From CAXMST01 sp963700785 (lineage in GTDB: Bacteria; Actinomycetota; Thermoleophilia; Solirubrobacterales; 70-9), in the NCBI GenBank assembly GCA_963700785.1, contig CAVOYZ010000012.1:69054-133053 (forward strand): a stretch of DNA of 64,000 bases, written 5' to 3'. The position numbers and the translations under genes were made by a program. Below the pieces are notes generated by a model. That model searched no databases and was not told the DNA's origin. It was given only the letters and a program-made list of their open reading frames with translations. This document shows, piece by piece, positions 15,646 through 23,880 of the stretch; position 1 is the stretch's first letter, and every line of letters begins with the position of its first letter.

Positions 15646-16583
15646 GGTCTCTCCTTTGCTCGGGTCGCTGGGCGGGCCGGGACCCCTGGCGAAGACTGCC
15701 AGGTCTCGCCGACGCCTGCGCCGGCGGATCGGGGCTCGATGACCAGGTTGTCGATCAGCCTCGTCGATCCGACCGGGGCGGCCACGGCAATCAGCACGGC
15801 CCTGCCGTTGAAGCTCTCGATCGGACTCAGGTCGGAGGCGTCCCGCGCCTCGAGGTACTCGGGCTCGATGCCCGCCCGGCTGAGGATCGAGCGGCCGGCG
15901 GCGAGCGCGGCGGGGAGGTCGGATGCGCCGCTCTCGGCCCGCTCCCGAATCGCTTCCAGCGCGTGACTGAGCGCCGATGCGCGCCGGCGTTGATCGGGGC
16001 TCAGGTGGGCGTTTCGTGACGACATCGCCAGTCCGTCCGGCTCGCGGATCGTCGGCATCACGACGATCTCGACCGGGAAGTCGAGGTCACGCACCATCCG
16101 CTCGATGACGATCGCCTGCTGGGCGTCCTTCTGGCCGAAGAAGGCAACGTCCGGCTGGACCGTGTTGAACAGCTTGGCGACCACGGTCGTGACGCCGCGG
16201 AAGTGCTCGATGCCGCGCCGCTCGCGGTCGCCACAGAGCACCTCGGTGATGCCCTCGACGATCACCGAGGTCGCGTGGCCGTCCCGGTAGACGTCGGCCG
16301 TGGTCGGCGCGTAGACGAGATCGACCCCGGCCGCTGCGGCGAGGCGGACGTCCCGCTCCTCGTCGCGCGGGTAGGACGCGAGGTCCTCGCCCGACCGGAA
16401 CTGCGTCGGGTTCACGAACGAGGTCATGACCACCAGGTCGCAGCGATCGCGAGCCGCCTCGAGCAGCGACAGGTGCCCGTCATGGAGATAGCCCATCGTC
16501 GGGACCAGGCCGACCGAACGTCCGTCCGCCCGCGCGGGCAGCAGTCGGTCCCGCAGCGCCTGCTTGGTCCGCACCAGCTTCAC
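15642..16583 (-). CDS. panC: pantoate-beta-alanine ligase
   Basis: A 313-residue PanC that joins pantoate and beta-alanine with ATP hydrolysis to AMP and PPi. The family motifs are in order: GLVPTMGYLHDGHLSLLEAA (residues ~25-45, HIGH-like), VTSFVNPTQF, FFGQKDAQQ, and REPDGLAMSSRN (KMSKS-like). The GTG start overlaps the stop of the DUF2520 gene (GTGA). The C-terminal ~25 residues after the dimer domain are an unstructured Gly/Pro/Arg tail. Second gene of the DUF2520-panC-panB operon. Confidence 0.95.
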   Translation of the reverse strand: MKLVRTKQALRDRLLPARADGRSVGLVPTMGYLHDGHLSLLEAARDRCDLVVMTSFVNPTQFRSGEDLASYPRDEERDVRLAAAAGVDLVYAPTTADVYRDGHATSVIVEGITEVLCGDRERRGIEHFRGVTTVVAKLFNTVQPDVAFFGQKDAQQAIVIERMVRDLDFPVEIVVMPTIREPDGLAMSSRNAHLSPDQRRRASALSHALEAIRERAESGASDLPAALAAGRSILSRAGIEPEYLEARDASDLSPIESFNGRAVLIAVAAPVGSTRLIDNLVIEPRSAGAGVGETWQSSPGVPARPATRAKERP

Positions 16584-17383
16584 GGCTCGATCCTATGCCG
16601 TGCGGCGACCGCACGGGCGCGCTCCGCGAGCGCTTCGTAGAGGGGGAGCAGTTCTGGGTTGGCAGCGGCGAGCGCCTCCTCGTGGCTGGCAACGGTGCGC
16701 TCGTCGCCACGCGCGATCGGCCCGGTCAGGGCGGCGCCACCCTGCTCGGCCCAGTTGGCCGCCGTTCGCAGCACCAGCGGAGCCAGCAACTCGCGACCGG
16801 ACTCGATCCCGGCGGCGCGCAGCACCTCGACGGCGCTCTCCTCGAGTGCGACCAGGAAGTTCGAGGCGATCGAGGCCGCTGCGTGGTAGCTGCCGCGGGC
16901 GTCCTCGGACACCTCGAACGGCTGCATGCCGAGCGTCGTCGCCAGCGAGCGGGCGACCCGCAGGGCCTCGGCGTCCGAGCCGGCCACGGCGGCGGGCGCG
17001 CCGCCGAGCGACGCGTCGGGGCCGGGGATCGTCTGCAACGGGTGCAGGGAGAACGTCCGGGAGCCGGCCTCGCGGGCGCTGGTCAGGGCGTCGAGCGTCG
17101 TTGCTCCGCTCGCGTGGCCGACGAACCGCGGTGCGGGGTCGAGCGCGGCGACGGCCGCGCAGGCCGTCTCGATCTCACCGTCGGGAACGCAGAGCAGGGC
17201 GACGGCGACGTCCGCGCAGGCCTCGGCGATCGCGCCGCGGCGGCCGATCCTGACCTCGAGGCCGGCGGCGACGGCCGCGCGCTCGATCGCGGCGCCCAGA
17301 CGGCCGTGGCCGATCAGGGCAATCGACGGTCCCACCCGGTCACGGGTGGCGCTGGTTGATGGATCCCGTTCCAGTTCCCTCAT
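16580..17383 (-). CDS. DUF2520 Rossmann-like oxidoreductase (ketopantoate-reductase-like)
   Basis: 267 residues. An N-terminal Rossmann fold has IALIGHGRLGAAIERAAVAAG, followed by VALLCVPDGEIE and FVGHASGATTLDAL. The C-terminal helical DUF2520 domain contains SLHPLQTIPGP and YHAAASIASNFLVALEE. In many actinobacteria this gene stands next to panC/panB, and a role in pantoate formation has been suggested from context. Here it is the first gene of that operon, which supports but does not prove an NADPH-dependent reductase role. The ATG at 17383 (MRELERDPS) is preferred over longer in-frame starts that lack family support. Confidence 0.85.
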   Translation of the reverse strand: MRELERDPSTSATRDRVGPSIALIGHGRLGAAIERAAVAAGLEVRIGRRGAIAEACADVAVALLCVPDGEIETACAAVAALDPAPRFVGHASGATTLDALTSAREAGSRTFSLHPLQTIPGPDASLGGAPAAVAGSDAEALRVARSLATTLGMQPFEVSEDARGSYHAAASIASNFLVALEESAVEVLRAAGIESGRELLAPLVLRTAANWAEQGGAALTGPIARGDERTVASHEEALAAANPELLPLYEALAERARAVAARHRIEP

Positions 17384-17468
17384 CTCGAGATACCGGTCGG
17401 CTTGGTGTGATTCGAACGGCCAATCCAGGGTCCGCGCCCGGAATGGGTCGCGGCCCTCGGCTGGGCCA

Positions 17469-17474
17469 AGTATA
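17469..17474 (-). promoter_or_regulatory. -10 box TATACT for the DUF2520-panC-panB operon
   Basis: On the minus strand TATACT lies about 85 nt upstream of the DUF2520 ATG. It is the best A/T-rich hexamer in the divergent region shared with the zinc-ribbon gene. Confidence 0.5.
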
Positions 17475-17527
17475 GGCGCCGGCCGAGCATCGCTACGCCG
17501 GTCGCAGCCCCGGTCCGCGGGCGCCAC

Positions 17528-17533
17528 TACGAT
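17528..17533 (+). promoter_or_regulatory. -10 box TACGAT of the FmdB-like gene
   Basis: TACGAT ends 6 nt before the GTG at 17540, supporting that start and a leaderless transcript. Confidence 0.55.
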
Positions 17534-17539
17534 CACTTC

Positions 17540-17827
17540 GTGCCGATCTACGAGTTCAGCTGCAGCGCCTGCGATGCCCGCTTCGAGCGCCTCGTCGCCG
17601 CGGGCACCGAGCACGTCGCGTGCCCCGAATGCGGGGCCGAGGACGCGACGCGGCTGCTGTCGAGCTTCGCAGCCCCGGTCCGCCAGATGACCGCCAAGCA
17701 ACGCCGCCGCGCAGAGGAAAAGCGGGGCACTGATCGAGACGGCGCCCGGACCCGCTTCAAGCAGAGCCTGGCGCGAGCCCGGGGCAAGGCCGGATCAGCA
17801 AAGAAACGCCCGGGACGGGCCGAGTGA
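17540..17827 (+). CDS. FmdB-family zinc ribbon protein
   Basis: 95 residues. It starts MPIYEFSCSACDARFERLV, the typical FmdB putative regulatory zinc ribbon, with Cys pairs CSAC and CPEC about 23 residues apart. A long Lys/Arg-rich C-terminal tail (RRRAEEKRGTDRD and onward) may bind nucleic acid. The function of this family is not settled. Its stop overlaps the start of the uracil-DNA glycosylase gene (GTGA), suggesting co-expression. Confidence 0.88.
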   Translation: MPIYEFSCSACDARFERLVAAGTEHVACPECGAEDATRLLSSFAAPVRQMTAKQRRRAEEKRGTDRDGARTRFKQSLARARGKAGSAKKRPGRAE

Positions 17828-18519
17828 CAACCGGGACGCGTCGCGAGCAGCTCGTCGAGCTCTATCAGGAGGCCTCCGGGTGCGTTCGCTGCCCGCTCGC
17901 CGAGACGCGGACCAAGGTGGTGTTCGGTGCCGGCAACTCGGACGCCGAGCTGATGTTCGTCGGTGAGGCCCCGGGCGCCGACGAGGATCGACGCGGCCTG
18001 CCGTTCGTCGGTCGTGCGGGCGGCCTGCTCGAAGAGCTGCTCGGGGGGATCGGGTTGAGCCGCGAGCAGGTGTTCATCGCGAACGTGCTCAAGTGCCGGC
18101 CACCGGGGAACCGTGACCCGCAGCCGGCCGAGATCGAGGCCTGCAGGCCGTATCTGTTCGGACAGGTGGAGTTGATCGAGCCGAAGGTCGTCGCGACGCT
18201 CGGCAACTTCGCGACCAAGCTGCTGACCCGGAACCCGACCGGGATCACCCGGGTCCGGGGCACCCCCCAGATCCACGCCCTGGGTGACCGCACCGTCTTC
18301 GTCTTCCCGCTGCTGCACCCCGCGGCGGCGCTCCGCACCCCGAAGATGAAGGAGACGCTGATCGAGGACTTCGCCCGGCTGCGGACGCTGCTCGCTGAGC
18401 CCGCCCCGGTGGCCGCGGGTGACCGCGAGCCGGCGGCGGAGGAGGTCGGGCCGCCGGCTGCCAGCCCGACACCCGCGGCCGAACCGGCGACGGATCAGCT
18501 CGACCTGTTCGGCGGCTAG
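17824..18519 (+). CDS. family 4 uracil-DNA glycosylase (4Fe-4S type)
   Basis: 231 residues. Motif A GEAPGADEDRRGLPFVGRAG and the C-terminal motif HPAAALR are diagnostic. Four cysteines (CVRC near residue 20, the C in LKCRPP, and IEAC) fit the 4Fe-4S cluster of this family. It removes uracil from deaminated DNA, starting base-excision repair. The last ~45 residues are a Pro/Ala-rich extension ending DQLDLFGG, which could be a sliding-clamp interaction motif (Q-L-D-L-F); this is inferred from resemblance only. The GTG start overlaps the preceding stop. Confidence 0.92.
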   Translation: MTTGTRREQLVELYQEASGCVRCPLAETRTKVVFGAGNSDAELMFVGEAPGADEDRRGLPFVGRAGGLLEELLGGIGLSREQVFIANVLKCRPPGNRDPQPAEIEACRPYLFGQVELIEPKVVATLGNFATKLLTRNPTGITRVRGTPQIHALGDRTVFVFPLLHPAAALRTPKMKETLIEDFARLRTLLAEPAPVAAGDREPAAEEVGPPAASPTPAAEPATDQLDLFGG

Positions 18520-18558
18520 AGCCGTCTCCGCCCGGCGCTGTTGTAATCCCCGCAGCGA

Positions 18559-18981
18559 ATGAGCGAGAGCGCCCGATACGAAGCCGACTCCCCTGAGGAG
18601 ACCGAGCGAGTGGCAGCGCAGCTCGCCGGACGCCTGCGGCCCGGCGACGTCGTGATCGTCTCCGGTGAGCTCGGCACCGGCAAGACGACCTTCGTGCGAG
18701 GGGCCTGCCGGGCGCTCGGCGTCACCGACCCGGTCACCTCGCCGACCTTCACGATCGGGCAGCACTACGCGGGCCCCGTGCCGGTCTCCCATCTGGATCT
18801 CTATCGCCTCGGCTCGATGGAGGGCGAGGAGCCCGGGCTGATCGACGACTACCTGACGCCTGACGCCGTGTCGTTCGTCGAGTGGCCCGAGGCGGGCGCC
18901 GCGGAGATCGGCACGGTGGCTGCGACGGTCGTGATCGAGCACGCGGGCGGCGATCGTCGCCGGATTGCGATCGAGCGTTGA
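18559..18981 (+). CDS. tsaE: tRNA t6A37 biosynthesis ATPase TsaE
   Basis: 140 residues. The P-loop SGELGTGKTTFVRG near residues 36-49, the SPTFTI motif, HLDLYRL and the FVEWPE motif are the TsaE signature. TsaE works with TsaB and TsaD in making N6-threonylcarbamoyl-adenosine at tRNA position 37. It starts a tight cluster with tsaB, rimI and tsaD, most genes overlapping or abutting. A TGTAAT at 18542-18547 could be its -10 box. Confidence 0.94.
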   Translation: MSESARYEADSPEETERVAAQLAGRLRPGDVVIVSGELGTGKTTFVRGACRALGVTDPVTSPTFTIGQHYAGPVPVSHLDLYRLGSMEGEEPGLIDDYLTPDAVSFVEWPEAGAAEIGTVAATVVIEHAGGDRRRIAIER

Positions 18982-18998
18982 GCGCGCGATCGGCAGCG

Positions 18999-19685
18999 AT
19001 GACGCTGGCGATCGACACGGCGACGCCCGACACCGTTGCCGGTCTCAGCCGCGGTGGTGAGCCGATCTCCGAGCGCCGCGTCGGGCCCGGCCCCGACGGC
19101 CGCCCGCGGCACGGGCCGGCGCTGCTCGCGGCCGCTCACGAGGCGGTTCTCGCAGCGGGCGGCTGGGAGCGTGTCGGCAGGCTCGCGGTCGGGGTCGGGC
19201 CGGGATCGTTCACCGGGATCAGGATCGGTGTCGCGACGGCGCGGGCACTGGCCCAGGCGCTGGCGCTGCCGGTCGCCGGCGTCGAGACGACGGCGGCGCT
19301 CGCCGCCGGGATCCCGGAGGTCGGCGATCGCGCCAGGCTCGCGGTCATCGACGCCCGTCGCGACGAGGTCTTCGTCGCGATCCTGCGTCCGGGGGAGCCG
19401 GTTGCCGGGGCCCCGCAGGTGGTCCGGCCGGAGGCGCTGGCGGGCGCCGTCCCCGAGCTCGCCGGCGCGCTTGCGGCCGGCGACGGGGCGGTAAGGTTCA
19501 GGGGCGAGTTGGAGGCCGCCGGCGTCGAGGTTCTCCCCGATGAGCACCCGGCCCACAGGCTTTCGGCCCGCCACGTCTGCGCCGCGTCAGAGGCGATCGA
19601 GGCGGGAGCGCCCGAGGACGTGAAGCCCCTGTACCTTCGAAGGCCCGATGCGGAGCGATGGCGTGAGCGAGATGGCCGCGACTGA
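18999..19685 (+). CDS. tsaB: tRNA t6A37 biosynthesis protein TsaB
   Basis: 228 residues from ATG 18999 (MTLAIDTATPDT). A TTG at 18978 overlapping the tsaE stop is an alternative. VGPGSFTGIRIGVATARALAQAL is the diagnostic TsaB motif, and the fold is the ASKHA/actin-like type, lacking the metal site of TsaD. It is the inactive partner that scaffolds TsaD. A C-terminal VKPLYLRRPDAERW closes the protein. Its 3' end overlaps the start of rimI. Confidence 0.93.
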   Translation: MTLAIDTATPDTVAGLSRGGEPISERRVGPGPDGRPRHGPALLAAAHEAVLAAGGWERVGRLAVGVGPGSFTGIRIGVATARALAQALALPVAGVETTAALAAGIPEVGDRARLAVIDARRDEVFVAILRPGEPVAGAPQVVRPEALAGAVPELAGALAAGDGAVRFRGELEAAGVEVLPDEHPAHRLSARHVCAASEAIEAGAPEDVKPLYLRRPDAERWRERDGRD

Positions 19686-20160
19686 GAATGCGATCCTGAC
19701 CGGCGATCCGGTGCGCGCGGGCGTCTCGATCCGGAGGCTCACCTACGCGGATCTGCCTTCGGTGCTGGCAATCGAGCGCCGTTCGTTCCCGGCGCCATGG
19801 TCGCTGGCGATGTTCGTGCTCGAGCTGTCGAAGCCGTCGGGGATCTGCCTCGCGGCCGAGACCGAGTCGGGGCTGATCGGCTACCTGGTCTGCTCCCGGT
19901 ACGCCGATATCTGGCACCTGATGAACGTCGCCGTCGATCTCGAGGAGCGGCGCCGCGGGATCGCGGCGAGCCTGATCGAGGCGATGCGGGAGCAGGCCGG
20001 GCGCGATCAGCGATACACGCTCGAGGTCCGGATCTCGAACCTCGGCGCGATCAGGATGTACGAGCGGCTCGGGTTCCGGTCGGCCGGCCGCCGCGTCCGC
20101 TACTACCACGACAACAACGAGGACGCCTTGATCATGTGGCTCGGCGAGCCCGACGAATGA
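19672..20160 (+). CDS. rimI: ribosomal-protein-alanine N-acetyltransferase RimI-like
   Basis: 162 residues from ATG 19672 (MAATENAIL); the in-frame ATG at 19648 is possible. GNAT landmarks are IRRLTYADLPSVLAIERRSFPAPWSLAMF at the N-terminus, LMNVAVDLEERRRGIAASLIEAM (the acetyl-CoA R/Q-x-x-G-x-G/A loop, here RRRGIA), and LEVRISNLGAIRMYERLGF. It probably acetylates the N-terminal alanine of a ribosomal protein. Its stop overlaps the tsaD start (ATGA), the usual bacterial gene order. Confidence 0.9.
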   Translation: MAATENAILTGDPVRAGVSIRRLTYADLPSVLAIERRSFPAPWSLAMFVLELSKPSGICLAAETESGLIGYLVCSRYADIWHLMNVAVDLEERRRGIAASLIEAMREQAGRDQRYTLEVRISNLGAIRMYERLGFRSAGRRVRYYHDNNEDALIMWLGEPDE

Positions 20161-21143
20161 TCCTGGCGCTGGAGACGTCCTGCGACGACACCTGCGCCGC
20201 CGTCACCTCGGGCCCGAGGGTGCTCAGCAACGTGATCTCCTCGCAGGCCGCGGCTCACGCGCGATACGGAGGCGTGGTGCCCGAGGTGGCCTCCCGCCAC
20301 CACGTCGAGTTGATCAACCCGGTCGTCGACGCGGCGCTGGCCGAGGCCGGGACGACGCTCGACGAGATCGATGCGATCGCGGTGACCACGAGGCCCGGTC
20401 TGATCGGCGCCCTGCTCGTCGGGGTCAGCACGGCGAAGGCGCTGGCCGCGGCCGGCCGCAAGCCGCTGATCCCGGTGGACCACCTGCTCGGCCACGTTGC
20501 CGCCGCCTATCTCGAGCCGGATCCGCTGCAGCCCCCGTTCCTGGCGCTGATCGCGAGCGGCGGGCACACTCTGCTCGCGGGCGTTGAGCGCCGCGACCGC
20601 TACGAGTTGCTCGGGCAGACGCTGGACGATGCCGCCGGCGAGGCGCTCGACAAGGCGGCTCGCCTGCTCGGGCTCGGCTATCCGGGTGGCCCCGCGATCG
20701 AGCGCTGCGCTGCAGCCGGGGACCCCGATGCCTTCGACTTCCCGGTCGCGATGAGCCGTGATCCGGGGCTCGATTTCAGCTTCAGCGGACTGAAGACGGC
20801 GCTCGTCTATGCGGTCCGCGATCTCGATGAGCCGGCGCTTGCCGCGCAGCGCGCCGATCTCGCGGCGAGCTTTCAGGCCGCGGTGGTCGATCAGCTGGTC
20901 AGCAAGCTCGGCCGGGCCCTCGGCGCCGGCAGCTGGCAGGCGGTCGCGCTCGGGGGCGGCGTCGCCGCCAACGCCGTTCTGCGCGGGCGGGTCGCGACGC
21001 TCTGCGCTGAGCGTGGCCTGCGCTTGAAGCTGGTCGAGCGCCAGCTCTGCACCGACAACGCGGCGATGATCGGGGCGGCGGCGGAGCACCTGCCGGCGCT
21101 CTCGTTTCCGGACTACCTCGAGCTCGATCCAGTCGCTCGATGA
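20157..21143 (+). CDS. tsaD: tRNA N6-threonylcarbamoyladenosine transferase TsaD
   Basis: A 328-residue TsaD (Kae1/YgjD), which transfers the threonylcarbamoyl group to A37 of ANN-decoding tRNAs. The start LALETSCDDT, the VVPEVASRHH block, the metal-binding HxxxH at residues 109 and 113, LIASGGHT, GQTLDDAAGEALDK, FSFSGLKTA and the C-terminal CTDNAAMIG are all present. The ATG overlaps the rimI stop, and the stop overlaps the next ATG, so expression is tightly coupled. Confidence 0.96.
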   Translation: MILALETSCDDTCAAVTSGPRVLSNVISSQAAAHARYGGVVPEVASRHHVELINPVVDAALAEAGTTLDEIDAIAVTTRPGLIGALLVGVSTAKALAAAGRKPLIPVDHLLGHVAAAYLEPDPLQPPFLALIASGGHTLLAGVERRDRYELLGQTLDDAAGEALDKAARLLGLGYPGGPAIERCAAAGDPDAFDFPVAMSRDPGLDFSFSGLKTALVYAVRDLDEPALAAQRADLAASFQAAVVDQLVSKLGRALGAGSWQAVALGGGVAANAVLRGRVATLCAERGLRLKLVERQLCTDNAAMIGAAAEHLPALSFPDYLELDPVAR

Positions 21144-21397
21144 GCGGCCGGCCGCGGCTCACGCTCTACGGGCGCGACGGCTGCCACCTCTGCGAGGAGG
21201 CGCGTCTCGATCTGCTCCGGCTCCGCACGGAGGGGCTGCCGTTCGAGCTCACCGAGGTTGACATCGAGGCGGATCAGGCCCTCCACCGCGAGCTGCTCGA
21301 GCGGATTCCGGTGGTCGAGATCGAGGGCGAGCGGATCTGCGAGCTGCTGGTCGATCTCGACGCCGTCCGCGCCCGGCTCGCTACCTTTGGGGAATGA
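21140..21397 (+). CDS. glutaredoxin-like (DUF836/thioredoxin-fold) protein
   Basis: 85 residues. LTLYGRDGCHLCEEARLDLLRL carries a CHLC dithiol at residues 15-18, followed by FELTEVDIEAD and the cis-Pro region RIPVVEIEGE. It is a small thiol-disulfide oxidoreductase. The gene sits between tsaD and rex with 4-nt overlaps on both sides. A glutaredoxin next to Rex is recurrent in actinobacteria as I recall, suggesting a redox-sensing unit. Confidence 0.85.
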   Translation: MSGRPRLTLYGRDGCHLCEEARLDLLRLRTEGLPFELTEVDIEADQALHRELLERIPVVEIEGERICELLVDLDAVRARLATFGE

Positions 21398-22101
21398 GCG
21401 ACCGCCCCGGTGCCACCCGCCCTACCGCCGGGACTGAGAACGACGCCGCGACGATGGTCGAGCCACCTGGTGACGAAGCTGCGCCCGTCCGCCTTTCACT
21501 CGGCGTTGCGGCGCGGCTCTCGCGCTACCTGCAGGTCCTGATCCAGGCGCGGAAGATGGACCGGGAGACGATCTCCTCGCAGGAGCTCGCCTCGTGGACG
21601 CACATCAACTCGACCCAGATCCGCCGCGACCTGTCGGGGTTCGGCAAGTTCGGCAAGCGGGGCGTCGGCTACCAGGTCGACTCGCTGGTCGCTGAGATCC
21701 GCAAGATCCTGCGCACCTCCGGCCAACACAACATCGCCCTGTTCGGGGCGGGCAACCTCGGCCAGGCGATCGCCTCCTCCGACATCTTCGCCGACCACGG
21801 GTTCCGGATCGTCTCGATCTTCGACAGCTCCGCGAAGCTGGTCGGCAAGGAGTTCGGCGGGGTCAGGGTCCGGGCGATCGACGACCTCGACAAGGTCGTC
21901 GCCGAGGAGGAGATCGTCGTCGGGGTCCTCGCCGTCCCACCGGAGTCGGCGCAGGACGTCGCCGACCGCCTGGTCGAGGCGGGTGTGAAGATCATCTTCA
22001 ACTACTCCGACCGGCTCCTGGAGATGCCGCCCGAGGTCACCGTCCACACCTCGAGCCCGGCGGTCGACCTGCTGTACGCGCTCTACTTCTACCTGACCTG
22101 A
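21394..22101 (+). CDS. rex: redox-sensing transcriptional repressor Rex
   Basis: 235 residues. After a ~30-residue N-terminal extension, a winged helix (SRYLQVLIQARKMDRETISSQELA, THINSTQIRRDLSGFGKFGKRGVGY) is followed by the Rossmann domain with GAGNLGQA near residue 118 and IFDSS, and ends with the swapped C-terminal helix (AVDLLYALYFYL). Rex senses the NADH/NAD+ ratio and represses respiratory and fermentative genes. I found no clear TGTGAA-type operator near the window's genes. The start overlaps the glutaredoxin stop. Confidence 0.95.
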   Translation: MSDRPGATRPTAGTENDAATMVEPPGDEAAPVRLSLGVAARLSRYLQVLIQARKMDRETISSQELASWTHINSTQIRRDLSGFGKFGKRGVGYQVDSLVAEIRKILRTSGQHNIALFGAGNLGQAIASSDIFADHGFRIVSIFDSSAKLVGKEFGGVRVRAIDDLDKVVAEEEIVVGVLAVPPESAQDVADRLVEAGVKIIFNYSDRLLEMPPEVTVHTSSPAVDLLYALYFYLT

Positions 22102-22110
22102 GGATCTGCG

Positions 22111-23289
22111 ATGACCATGGCTGGTGACGAGGGCCTCGACCTGGTCGAGGCCCGCGAACGGTTCGAGGGGTCGAAGGACTTCACGGTGGCGATCGAGGAG
22201 GAGTTCGCCCTGCTCGATCCCGAGACGCTCGATCTTGCCCACCGCTTCGACGAGCTGATCGCGGCCTGCGCCGAGGACGAGCTGCTCGCCGAGTCGGCGC
22301 GCGGCGAGCTGATCGACACCGAGATCGAGATCCGCTCCGGCCGGGCCGAGACGTTCGCCGAGGCGGTCGTTCAGCAGCAGGAGGTGCGGCGCCGGCTGTT
22401 CGCGCTGGCGGCGGGACGCGGGGTGGCACTGGCATCGATGGGCACCCACCCGTGGGCGAACTATCTCGACCAGGAGATCATCGACACACCGCACTACCAG
22501 AGGCTGCGGGCCGATCTCGGCTACGTCGCCCAGCGCAACCAGACCTGGAGCCTGCACGTTCACGTCGGCATCCGCGGCGCCGATCGGGCGATCGCGGTCT
22601 GCGATCAGCTGCGCGGGGTGCTGCCGACCCTGCTCGCCGTCTCCGCGAACTCGCCGTTTCTCGATGGTCGAGACAGCGGCCTGCAGTCGATGCGCACGCA
22701 GATCTTCACCAGGACCTTCCCGCGCTGTGGGATCCACGACCCGTTCGGCGACTGGGCCGAGTACGCCGACTTCGTTGGTCTGCTCGAGGCCACCAACTCG
22801 ATCGTCGAGTCCACGCAGCTGTGGTGGAGCGTTCGGCCCCATCACCGGTTCGGCACCGTCGAGATCCGGATCTGCGACGCCCAGGGCACGGGCGAGGAGT
22901 CGTTCCGGCTCGCCGGCCTGATGATGGCCTGCGTCGCGCAGGCTGCGCTCGACTACGACGAGGGCCCGCTCGGGCCGCCGCTGCGCGCCCGCGAGGTCGA
23001 GGAGAACCTCTGGCGGGCGATTCGCTACGGGATGGACGGCAGGCTGATCGACTTCGCCTCGCGCCGGGAGATCGAGGCCGCGGAGGCGGTCGAGCTGCTG
23101 CTCGAATGGACGGCCCCGGCCCGGGAGGGGCTGGGGATCGACGCCGACGTCAGCGGCCCGAACGGGGCCCAGCGCGCCCGTCAGGCGCTGGCGGAGGGGC
23201 TGAGCGTCGAGGAGATCTACAGGTCGGCCGTGGCCGACGCGAAACGCACCTACGCTCCCGAGCCCGTTGCCGAGCAACCGGGTCGCTGA
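22111..23289 (+). CDS. carboxylate-amine ligase, glutamate-cysteine ligase type 2 (YbdK/EgtA-like)
   Basis: 392 residues, starting 9 nt after rex. Family landmarks are FTVAIEEEFALLDPETLDL, IDTEIEIRSGRAETFAEA, ASMGTHPWA, WSLHVHVGI, LLAVSANSPFLDG, TQLWWSVRPHHRFGTVEIRICDAQ and WRAIRYGMDGRLIDF. The family makes gamma-glutamyl peptides with ATP; YbdK-type members have weak gamma-glutamylcysteine synthetase activity, and the substrate here is unproven. Its place after a glutaredoxin and Rex hints at low-molecular-weight thiol metabolism. Confidence 0.88.
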   Translation: MTMAGDEGLDLVEARERFEGSKDFTVAIEEEFALLDPETLDLAHRFDELIAACAEDELLAESARGELIDTEIEIRSGRAETFAEAVVQQQEVRRRLFALAAGRGVALASMGTHPWANYLDQEIIDTPHYQRLRADLGYVAQRNQTWSLHVHVGIRGADRAIAVCDQLRGVLPTLLAVSANSPFLDGRDSGLQSMRTQIFTRTFPRCGIHDPFGDWAEYADFVGLLEATNSIVESTQLWWSVRPHHRFGTVEIRICDAQGTGEESFRLAGLMMACVAQAALDYDEGPLGPPLRAREVEENLWRAIRYGMDGRLIDFASRREIEAAEAVELLLEWTAPAREGLGIDADVSGPNGAQRARQALAEGLSVEEIYRSAVADAKRTYAPEPVAEQPGR

Positions 23290-23303
23290 CCGTCGGCTCC
23301 CTG

Positions 23304-23309
23304 TAGGGT
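23304..23309 (+). promoter_or_regulatory. -10 box TAGGGT of the DUF1844 gene
   Basis: TAGGGT ends 7 nt before the ATG at 23317, the leaderless arrangement. Confidence 0.55.
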
Positions 23310-23316
23310 GGGGTCG

Positions 23317-23742
23317 ATGAGCGACGAGGGGCCGGATCCCGGGGCAGAACCACAGCCCGAGCAGGAGATGACTGCCGAGCAGGAGGAGATGCTGCGGCAG
23401 ATGGAGGAGGAGATGCGCAAGGTGCGCGTCCAGGACGTCGTCACCCAGAGCACGGTCAGCATCCTCAACCTCGCGGCTCGCCGGATCGCCAAGGAGGACG
23501 AGCGCGACCTCGAGCAGGCGCGCGTCGGAATCGAGGCCGTGCGAGCGCTGGTCGACCTGCTCGAGCCGGAGCCGCAGCGAGAGGTGCGCAACGCGCTTTC
23601 GCAGATCCAGGTGATGTACGCCGACCAGGCCGGCGAGGGCGGCGGACCGGGTGCCGGTGCCGCCGGCGAGGCGCCGACCGGGGAGGGCGCAACCCCGCCC
23701 CCCGGTGGGCAGCCGTCGAAGCTCTGGACTCCCGGTAGCTGA
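23317..23742 (+). CDS. DUF1844 family protein
   Basis: 141 residues. An acidic N-terminus (EPQPEQEMTAEQEEML) precedes a DUF1844-like helical core (VQDVVTQSTVSILNLAARRIAKEDERDLEQARVGIEAV, RALVDLLEP, RNALSQIQVMYADQ). A Gly/Pro/Ala-rich tail follows. The family is widespread in actinobacteria, often near translation genes, and has no established activity. Confidence 0.78.
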   Translation: MSDEGPDPGAEPQPEQEMTAEQEEMLRQMEEEMRKVRVQDVVTQSTVSILNLAARRIAKEDERDLEQARVGIEAVRALVDLLEPEPQREVRNALSQIQVMYADQAGEGGGPGAGAAGEAPTGEGATPPPGGQPSKLWTPGS

Positions 23743-23794
23743 GCGGCCCGGCGGGCCGGGTCGGCCAAGTCCGCGTTCCGGCACCGGATGCGTT

Positions 23795-23800
23795 TACACT
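23795..23800 (+). promoter_or_regulatory. -10 box TACACT of the pyrophosphatase gene
   Basis: TTTACACT lies 80 nt upstream of the TTG start, so unlike many genes here this one has a real leader containing a hairpin (23814-23844). Confidence 0.5.
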
Positions 23801-23813
23801 GCGCACCGCTCCT

Positions 23814-23844
23814 GGCCGCCCCATCCCGTTTTTCCGGGGCGGCC
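23814..23844 (+). promoter_or_regulatory. leader hairpin upstream of the H+-pyrophosphatase
   Basis: GGCCGCCCC (23814-23822) and GGGGCGGCC (23836-23844) form a perfect 9-bp stem with a 13-nt loop containing GTTTTTCC. It starts about 7 nt after the expected transcription start. It may stabilise the 5' end or attenuate; there is no downstream U-tract, so a full terminator is unlikely. Confidence 0.5.
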
Positions 23845-23880
23845 TTGCCTTGAACACCCACACCACGGAGGGAAACGACC

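Noticed and set aside
16584..16600. TAGGAT 6 nt before the panC GTG as a promoter
   Set aside because: It lies inside the end of the upstream DUF2520 coding sequence (RHRIEP) and the genes overlap, so translation coupling explains the arrangement.
17395..17425. tRNA-like T-arm (GTTCGAAT on the minus strand)
   Set aside because: Flanking bases do not pair to a T stem and no acceptor or anticodon arm can be drawn.
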